NCBI RefSeq assembly: GCF_900638025.1
Contig: NZ_LR134481.1
Location: 1,550,001 to 1,614,000 of the forward strand
Reading direction: 5' to 3'
DNA from: Haemophilus parainfluenzae
GTDB lineage: Bacteria; Pseudomonadota; Gammaproteobacteria; Enterobacterales; Pasteurellaceae
Length of the DNA stretch: 64,000 nucleotides
Numbering within the stretch: the first letter of the stretch is position 1; every line of letters begins with the position of its first letter. A model generated the notes under the pieces. That model did not search any database, had not been told where the DNA came from, and was given only the letters and a program-made list of their open reading frames with translations. The position numbers and the translations under genes were made by a program. Below, one piece after another: positions 58,741 through 64,000 of the stretch.

Positions 58741-58777
58741 AAGAAACCCCAGGTAATTCTCCGTTACTTGGGGTTTC
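58741..58777 (-). terminator. Terminator after the capsid gene
   Basis: GAAACCCCAGGTAA (58743-58756) faces GTTACTTGGGGTTTC (58763-58777), a long stem with a mismatch near the loop. On the minus strand it is followed by the pyrimidine-rich TTTCATTCC. It lies 11 bases past the capsid stop. Confidence 0.7.
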
Positions 58778-58788
58778 GCTATTTTGGG

Positions 58789-60831
58789 TTACTTATTGGT
58801 AACTTTTACAATGCCACGGTAGTCAATTACATTAACACCTGCATCAATGCGCACCTTGGTAGATACACCATCAACAGTGAAACCTTGTTGTTGCTCCATG
58901 TATGGCGTATCAATGCCGTCAAGATAAGAAACTTCAATTGCTTCTTTGTTGATTAAGTACCAAGATTTTGGATAGGCAACTTGTAAACGTGCGGATTTAA
59001 CTGTCGGCACAATGTCGCGGATTGGATTGATAATGCCAGAATTGATATCTGCCCCCTCCACACTTGCTGAACCTAGAACTTGTTTAGCACGAGTATAAAG
59101 TGAGGTTGGTAACAACATAAAATCAGGCTCAATCGCTAATGGTTCACCACGAGTATTGACAAAGCCATTCATCATTTGAATTACTTTATCAATATTGGCC
59201 ACATCTAATGCGGCATTATTAAATGAGTTTTTGTGCGAGCCATCAAATAATTTTTTGCCATCTTGTGCAATTGCGTTACCAGTTAATAACGCAAACACTA
59301 ATTTAGCGATGGTTGCACGTGCCGCTTGTCCCATTTTTTCAGGAATTTTTGTCAACAAGTGCATATCGTCATTGATGATTGCTTGACGAGTAATGCTAAA
59401 TAATTGCCCGTAAGTCGCTAATGCAACGCTAGCGCCTTCATCACCGATTGTGCCGTAGGTGTACTCCTCACCCTCACCGACTTGCGGTAAGTAGCCAAAA
59501 TCACCCAAGCCAACACGTTTCGCTGCACGGAAGTCGGTTAATGTGCCACGAGAGGTAAACTGATCAAAGTTTTCCGCTGCGGTTTCCCAACCTTTGAGCA
59601 AGGATTTGTGAGCCACATCAATTAAGATTTGACCAAAGTCAGAGCTTGAGTGGGTAAACGCCAAGCCAACCATGCTCATTGCATTTTGACCCGATACACT
59701 AATGCCGCGATCAACCAATGATGCACGAGCAAGCTCACGCAAGGTCATTGCGTTGTAGGCATTGTCTTTGGCGTCTGCTTTGTCTTTATCGATACCCGCA
59801 CGAGCTAACAAAGATTGTTTCACACTGTCGCCAACGATGTTGCCGTTACCTGCATAAGGCGTTGCTGTTGCGCTTGGCGTTGTACCTGCACCAAGTTTTG
59901 CTAACAATTTGTCTTTGGCTTGCTCTGCGGTAATTGATAAATCACCTAAACACTCCACTAACAAATCATTGTGCGTAGTACCAAACGGTGCAAATACCGC
60001 TTTAATGTCAGCGTTGCGTTTATTTAATTCGGCTTGCACTTGTGCGGTGTTATCTACCGGAGTTGTTGGCGCTTGATTTACCGGTTCGGTTGGTGCTGGT
60101 TGTGCAGGGGTTGCTGTGGCTTGTGGTGCAGATGCGCCAGCGTTGCCTTGTGGCTTAAACAACATGTCTTTCATTGCTTTTGGCATATTTTCAAAGTCCT
60201 CTAATTTTCGTGATTTAATAGACGCCATCGCCACAAGTGGTTCGGCTAGTTTGTCTGCAAATCCTTGTTCAACACATTCTTTTCCGTTGAGCCAAGTTTC
60301 TGCTGATAGCATTTCTGCTAATTCTTCAGGTGTTTTTCCTGTTTTGTTTGCGTAAGCTGGGATTAGCGTATTTTCGACCTTGTCTAATAAGTCGGCATAC
60401 TTGCGCATATCCTCAGCATCTCCGCCTTGAATGCCCCAAGGCTTGTGGATCATCATCATTGCATTTTCTGGCATGATTACTTCATTCCCTGCCATTGCAA
60501 TAACGCTCGCCATACTTGCTGCTAATCCGTCAATGTAAACTGTCACATTGGCTGGATGATTTTTCAGTAAGTTGTAAATTGCGATTCCATCAAAAACATC
60601 ACCACCTGGTGAGTGGATGTGTAGATTGATTTGTTTGAGGTCATTGCCAAGCGCTTTTAGATCTTTCGAAAAGCTCTGCGCCGTAACGCCCCAAAATCCA
60701 ATCTCATCGTAAATTGAGATCTCTGCCGTATCGTTGGCTTTGGCTTTGATTGAGTACCAAGACTGGTTATTCGTCTTTGTCACGTTCGCTGCCATCGCCA
60801 TTGGCGACAGAATCATCTTTTGTTTTTTCAT
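58789..60831 (-). CDS. Fused prohead protease (ClpP/S14-like) and major capsid protein
   Basis: A 680-residue fusion. Residues about 20-200 are a ClpP-like serine protease: INLHIHSPGGDVFDGIAIYN near 69, the nucleophile in GLAASMASVIAMAG near 104, and the histidine in MMMIHKPWG near 126. A linker rich in Pro, Ala and Thr (about 230-265) and a scaffold-like helical part follow. The C-terminal 330 residues are an HK97-fold capsid protein (RGTLTDFRAAKRVGLGDFGYLPQVGEGEEYTYG). The protease must release the capsid part during assembly. Its first ATG lies 65 bases inside the portal gene; Met6, Met11 or Met13 are other possible starts. Confidence 0.92.
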   Translation of the reverse strand: MKKQKMILSPMAMAANVTKTNNQSWYSIKAKANDTAEISIYDEIGFWGVTAQSFSKDLKALGNDLKQINLHIHSPGGDVFDGIAIYNLLKNHPANVTVYIDGLAASMASVIAMAGNEVIMPENAMMMIHKPWGIQGGDAEDMRKYADLLDKVENTLIPAYANKTGKTPEELAEMLSAETWLNGKECVEQGFADKLAEPLVAMASIKSRKLEDFENMPKAMKDMLFKPQGNAGASAPQATATPAQPAPTEPVNQAPTTPVDNTAQVQAELNKRNADIKAVFAPFGTTHNDLLVECLGDLSITAEQAKDKLLAKLGAGTTPSATATPYAGNGNIVGDSVKQSLLARAGIDKDKADAKDNAYNAMTLRELARASLVDRGISVSGQNAMSMVGLAFTHSSSDFGQILIDVAHKSLLKGWETAAENFDQFTSRGTLTDFRAAKRVGLGDFGYLPQVGEGEEYTYGTIGDEGASVALATYGQLFSITRQAIINDDMHLLTKIPEKMGQAARATIAKLVFALLTGNAIAQDGKKLFDGSHKNSFNNAALDVANIDKVIQMMNGFVNTRGEPLAIEPDFMLLPTSLYTRAKQVLGSASVEGADINSGIINPIRDIVPTVKSARLQVAYPKSWYLINKEAIEVSYLDGIDTPYMEQQQGFTVDGVSTKVRIDAGVNVIDYRGIVKVTNK

Positions 60832-62290
60832 TTGTCGTACCTGTGTTAGTTAAATCCGTGTCAAACTTGAGACCCAATTCTCGGTTTTCGTCCACCTCAA
60901 CTTTACGTCTGCGTTTCACTTCTGCTGGATTGCTACCGCTTGCTCGTACAGCTTGGCTTTCCGTTGCCAACCCACCTTTAATGCGCTCTTTCCAGGCTTG
61001 CGCCTCTTTGGTTGGATCAATCCATGGCATTACAGGGCCGCTATAAACAGCGTTATAAAGTGATGCAGGATCAATATCGATTGGCACTTCAATTTCGCCG
61101 CTGACAATCGCCATTTTTAACCATTCTCGGTAGATTGGACGGGAGATATGCGCAGCAAAGGTATCTTGTAAAACAGAGTAGCCCTCAAAGCTCTCAACCA
61201 ACTCTTGGCGTTGGCTTGAGTAAGTGCCGTTATAATCTCGCGCAATACTTGAGTAGCTTGAGCGAGTACCGGCTGCGGTTGCTCTTAATTGTCCATTTCT
61301 AAAGGTTTCGAGATTGACATTCGGGCGATTAGAATTGATTAACCCAATATCTTCACCTGGTTTTAAGTCATCAATAATTGCGCCAGGCGCTATCTCAAAG
61401 TCACGCTCTGGGCTATCTGTGCTGTAATCCTCGTTGTCCCCATAGAGCGCAGCATCACCTTTTCGGATATACATCGTAAAGGCGGCGGCAATTCGTGCGG
61501 CCACGCGCTCGCTCTCTTCGTAATCTTTAAGATCTGATAGGCGGACAATTACGCCATGCAACATCGATACGCCGCGCAACTGGTGCAAGCGTTTTTTAAA
61601 CGCAAGGTGCAGCATATTTTCCGCGGGCACCATTTTAACTCGCCCATAAGTGCGGTTATTTTCCTGTGGATTGTCCATGTAAACCCGATAAGACACAGGA
61701 CGACGCCAGGCGTTAATCTCTATACCTTGGATTACATTAGCTGTGTCAGATTGCCACATCGGCACAAAATCAGGCTCTAACGCCTCAAGACTAAATGCAA
61801 TGTCAGTGCTATGATTTAGTCCAGCCACACTACCGCGCACGAGCTGGATAAATACCTCACCATCTCGTAACCAAGTGCGCAAAAGCATTCGCTCAAGTTC
61901 TGGCCGAGTAAATTGTCCTGTAACCTCAGGTCTAACAGACCATTCCGCCCATTTCTTCCGAATTTGCTCTGCCAAATCTTCATCAACATCGCCGCTTAAA
62001 TTAAGCGGCTGTGGCTCAATATGGATACCCCTTGAGCCGATAACTCGCTCCTCCATCTTATCCAAGATGCCGATCACAATATCGTGATTTTGGTCTAATG
62101 CCCTAGCCTGCTCTCGCAAACTTACCGCACTTTGTTTTGTCGATACATTCGCACCTTGGCTTTCGCGTTTTGCTTTGTGTGTACGATTTGGCATTGCCGC
62201 CTCATAGGCATTCATCACATAGCGGTTTTTTGCTCGCTGTGCGCCCCATTTAGGCGAGATTGCGGCAATCGCTTTATCTACTATTCCCAT
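60767..62290 (-). CDS. Phage portal protein (lambda B-like)
   Basis: A 507-residue lambda-family portal: MGIVDKAIAAISPKWGAQRAKNRYVMNAYEAAMPNRTHK, then RTWLRDGEVFIQL near 130, GVSMLHGVIVRLSDLKDYEESERVAA near 245 and GTRSSYSSIARDYNGTYSSQRQELVE near 345. Twelve copies form the channel for DNA packaging. The C-terminal tail is charged and low in complexity (TNTGTTNEKTKDDSVANGDGSERDKDE), and its coding region overlaps the protease start. Confidence 0.94.
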   Translation of the reverse strand: MGIVDKAIAAISPKWGAQRAKNRYVMNAYEAAMPNRTHKAKRESQGANVSTKQSAVSLREQARALDQNHDIVIGILDKMEERVIGSRGIHIEPQPLNLSGDVDEDLAEQIRKKWAEWSVRPEVTGQFTRPELERMLLRTWLRDGEVFIQLVRGSVAGLNHSTDIAFSLEALEPDFVPMWQSDTANVIQGIEINAWRRPVSYRVYMDNPQENNRTYGRVKMVPAENMLHLAFKKRLHQLRGVSMLHGVIVRLSDLKDYEESERVAARIAAAFTMYIRKGDAALYGDNEDYSTDSPERDFEIAPGAIIDDLKPGEDIGLINSNRPNVNLETFRNGQLRATAAGTRSSYSSIARDYNGTYSSQRQELVESFEGYSVLQDTFAAHISRPIYREWLKMAIVSGEIEVPIDIDPASLYNAVYSGPVMPWIDPTKEAQAWKERIKGGLATESQAVRASGSNPAEVKRRRKVEVDENRELGLKFDTDLTNTGTTNEKTKDDSVANGDGSERDKDE

Positions 62291-62293
62291 TGT

Positions 62294-62515
62294 TTAAAAT
62301 CTCGCATATTTGATTCTGTGGCGTTTAACGCGCTGTCTTGTTTCCGCCAGTAACTCATTAAGCATTTGTTGATAGCGGTCACGTTGTTTTGTCCATTCTG
62401 ATACTTGATAAGATACCGACCGCCCATTAAAGCTCACTTGGCTTTGGGCGTTTTCAATTTTCTCGTCAAGTGCTCTGATTTTTTCTTCGAGTTCTTCTCT
62501 TTCGTAGATAGCCAT
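62294..62515 (-). CDS. Head-tail joining protein, gpW-like
   Basis: A 73-residue protein (MAIYEREELEEKIRALDEKIENAQSQVSFNGRSVSYQVSEWTKQRDRYQQML) with the size, position and SVSYQ pattern of the gpW family. The start follows TTGGGGC; eight in-frame codons upstream overlap the terminator hairpin and are not counted. The gene ends 3 bases before the portal gene. Confidence 0.82.
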   Translation of the reverse strand: MAIYEREELEEKIRALDEKIENAQSQVSFNGRSVSYQVSEWTKQRDRYQQMLNELLAETRQRVKRHRIKYARF

Positions 62516-62525
62516 TTTTGCCCCA

Positions 62526-62555
62526 ATAAAAAACCGCACTTTTTAAGGTGCGGTT
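62526..62555 (-). terminator. Terminator after rha
   Basis: AACCGCAC (62532-62539) faces GTGCGGTT (62548-62555). On the minus strand the stem is followed by TTTTTTATT. It overlaps the rha stop codon by 2 bases and lies just before the gpW gene. Confidence 0.75.
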
Positions 62556-63072
62556 AGTTAAGTAGTGGTAACTCAATTTGCAATTTGTCTTCAAAGATTT
62601 TTAGTGTTGCTTCAAGCAACGGCTTTTTACCTTTCCATTCGTTCAACGCTTTGCCACAAACGCTTGCTAATTGTTTTTCTGCTTTATGCTCACCCAAGGC
62701 TTGGTAATATTGCTCAAGCAATGTCATGTTGCCAGATAACAATTGATCTTGCATAAAATTAAATGCTTTGATGTAAGCGATCTTAATTGCCATTGCTTTT
62801 TTGGTTTTATATCCCATAACCAACAACATAAAACCGTCTTTTGTCATCTCAAACATTGGGCGCTTTTCGCCTTTTTTATCGATATATTCAACCAATCCAA
62901 AATTGGATCGGTTAAATTCTTCATCTCCAGATTCCAAAATTTCGCGGATATCACGCATTACGTGAGCGTGCAACTTGCCAAAAACTTTTGCTACAGTTTC
63001 TGATGTGGTAATAGTTTTAGATCCTTTATTTTGTACAAACTGTTTAAAATTTTCGTGATTTGCTAATTGCAT
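62554..63072 (-). CDS. rha: Rha-family phage regulatory protein
   Basis: A 172-residue protein. The N-terminal domain (TITTSETVAKVFGKLHAHVMRDIREILE, then FEMTKDGFMLLVMGYKTKKAMAIKIAYIKAFNFMQDQL) is the pRha domain. In phi80-like phages Rha affects growth in hosts lacking IHF. Rha normally lies among early or lysogeny genes. Here it is between terminase and gpW in the late operon, with terminators on both sides and a very strong ribosome site (TGGAGGTAG). Confidence 0.87.
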   Translation of the reverse strand: MQLANHENFKQFVQNKGSKTITTSETVAKVFGKLHAHVMRDIREILESGDEEFNRSNFGLVEYIDKKGEKRPMFEMTKDGFMLLVMGYKTKKAMAIKIAYIKAFNFMQDQLLSGNMTLLEQYYQALGEHKAEKQLASVCGKALNEWKGKKPLLEATLKIFEDKLQIELPLLN

Positions 63073-63094
63073 TTTCTACCTCCAAATTTAGATA

Positions 63095-63127
63095 ATAAAA
63101 AGCCCCAACTATCTCTAGTCAGGGCTT
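63095..63127 (-). terminator. Terminator after terL
   Basis: AAGCCC (63100-63105) faces GGGCTT (63122-63127) with further inner pairs (ACT/AGT). On the minus strand the stem is followed by TTTTTATT. It lies about 70 bases past the terminase stop and before rha. Confidence 0.65.
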
Positions 63128-63195
63128 GAGTTATTACCGCAACATTCCCACCTTTTCATAGGCTCGGCATCTACCGATTTAAGGCTGTTTGGGAG

Positions 63196-64000
63196 TTAAA
63201 GCCAACCGCTTTTTTTGCCACCACCATTTAGCCAATTACTTTTTGTCTTGGCTTTCGGTTGCGGTTTTACTTGTTCAATTTCTACCGCACTTTCAGTTTC
63301 TTCTTCTGGTGCAGATGATTCTCTACGGATCACGTTAGGGTTTACGCTTGGCAATTTCGCCCAGTATGGGACATTGTCCTCATCTCCCCACTTAATACGC
63401 TCATAACCACGCAAAATTGCGATCGCATGGGCATAGCAAAATAAGTCAAATGCCTCATTGTTGCCCTTACCTGGTTTGCACCATTTGCCGTCTTGTCCGC
63501 GCTCCTCATAAGTCAGCTCATCAAAAAACCACTCCCCAAGCCAGGACGGGAAATGGATATAGTTAGCCCCGATAGTCTCACGGCTTAGTGCGTTACTAAT
63601 ACGATCTTTGAGTTGGTCTGTTTGAAGTAGGTATAGCGGCACATCACCTCGTGCTTTAGCATGACGATCTGACCGAGAAGTGTTATCAGGATAAGTGCGA
63701 GAAATCAGTTTTTGGCGCTTGGTGCTATCACCTTTGACGAGATACACTCGTTTTGATATGCCATCACGCTTACATCTACGCCAAAACTTATAGGCGTTAT
63801 CTGTTACACCGTCCTCACCGCCACTATCCACAGCCATAGCAAGGATTGGCATGAATCCGCCATCTAATCCCTCAATACGATATTGCTTATTAAGCACATC
63901 GCTAATGAGTAAATCCCAGTCCTCAGGGTAGGCGGACGGATCAATCGGGAGACTTTCTCCGTCTGAATTGCTCCGCATTGATGATTTAATGTTGTATCTA
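63196..64000 (-). CDS. Terminase large subunit, C-terminal part (cut by window edge)
   Basis: The frame is open to the right edge, with an in-frame ATG at 63978 that is probably internal. About 268 residues are visible, covering the GpA-type nuclease domain: LLISDVLNKQYRIEGLDGGFMPILAMAVDSGGEDGVTDNAYKFWRR, where the first aspartate is a likely metal ligand. Then come YIHFPSWLGEWFFDELTYEER and NNEAFDLFCYAHAIAIL. It belongs to the lambda A family, which cuts and packages DNA. The end has a basic tail, SNWLNGGGKKSGWL. Confidence 0.9.
   Translation of the reverse strand, partial: RYNIKSSMRSNSDGESLPIDPSAYPEDWDLLISDVLNKQYRIEGLDGGFMPILAMAVDSGGEDGVTDNAYKFWRRCKRDGISKRVYLVKGDSTKRQKLISRTYPDNTSRSDRHAKARGDVPLYLLQTDQLKDRISNALSRETIGANYIHFPSWLGEWFFDELTYEERGQDGKWCKPGKGNNEAFDLFCYAHAIAILRGYERIKWGDEDNVPYWAKLPSVNPNVIRRESSAPEEETESAVEIEQVKPQPKAKTKSNWLNGGGKKSGWL

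Larger units (their letters stand above)
41655..64000. mobile_element. Lambda-like siphovirus prophage (left part; continues past the window)
   Basis: The block holds an integrase next to a tRNA, then a full lambda-type set of head and tail genes on the minus strand in the order TerL, W, portal, protease/capsid, FII, Z, U, V, G/T, tape measure, M, L, K, I, J. Regulators, replication, lysis genes and the small terminase subunit are not in view. The late genes read towards the integrase, so the integrase stands next to the tail-tip end. Several uptake signals occur inside phage genes and between them, suggesting long residence in Haemophilus. Confidence 0.93.

Overview
The window is a chromosomal segment of a Pasteurellaceae bacterium, almost certainly a Haemophilus species. 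The evidence is the very frequent 9-mer AAGTGCGGT and its complement ACCGCACTT, which is the Haemophilus DNA uptake signal. It is often paired head to head as a transcription terminator. The AT-rich composition, near-Haemophilus protein sequences and gene content (MukFEB, tandem ferritins, FNR beside UspE) agree. I cannot fix the species; one close to H. influenzae, such as H. parainfluenzae, would fit.

Positions 1-41400 are host chromosome. In order they hold the end of thrS, fpr (antisense) and the infC-rpmI-rplT translation operon; the isoprenoid cluster xseB-ispA-dxs; thiI; a ybhK-like gene divergent from a molybdenum-cofactor riboswitch and moaACDE; a trimeric autotransporter adhesin; aspC; purEK with a PurR box; pepN; pyrD-rnm; a LysR regulator divergent from topA; and a LOG-family gene. 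Next come an IS3-family element with a damaged first ORF, a DUF4198 periplasmic gene broken by one in-frame stop codon, uspE and fnr with a likely FNR autoregulatory box, the mukFEB condensin operon, a DMT transporter, sbcB and two tandem ferritins.

Positions 41569-64000 hold a tRNA-Leu(CAA) followed by a lambda-like siphovirus prophage that runs off the right edge. The integrase lies just inside the tRNA. All other phage genes are on the minus strand, reading from terminase (right edge) towards the integrase: TerL, Rha, gpW-like, portal, protease/capsid fusion, a tiny membrane ORF, DUF2190, FII-like, Z-like, U-like, major tail protein, G and T tail chaperones joined by a predicted -1 frameshift, a HigB/HigA toxin-antitoxin cassette with a small membrane protein, tape measure, M, L, K, I, a very long J-like tip protein and a small terminal ORF. 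Early, lysogeny and lysis genes and the distal attachment site lie outside the window.

The most interesting structures are in the prophage. The toxin-antitoxin unit sits in the late operon with its own palindromic operator/promoter and its own terminator. Strong terminators also follow the capsid, major tail, rha and terL genes. A near-identical terminator-plus-ribosome-site module occurs at two distant late-operon junctions. In the host part, the rpmI leader has mutually exclusive pairings, and a strong terminator separates purE from purK.
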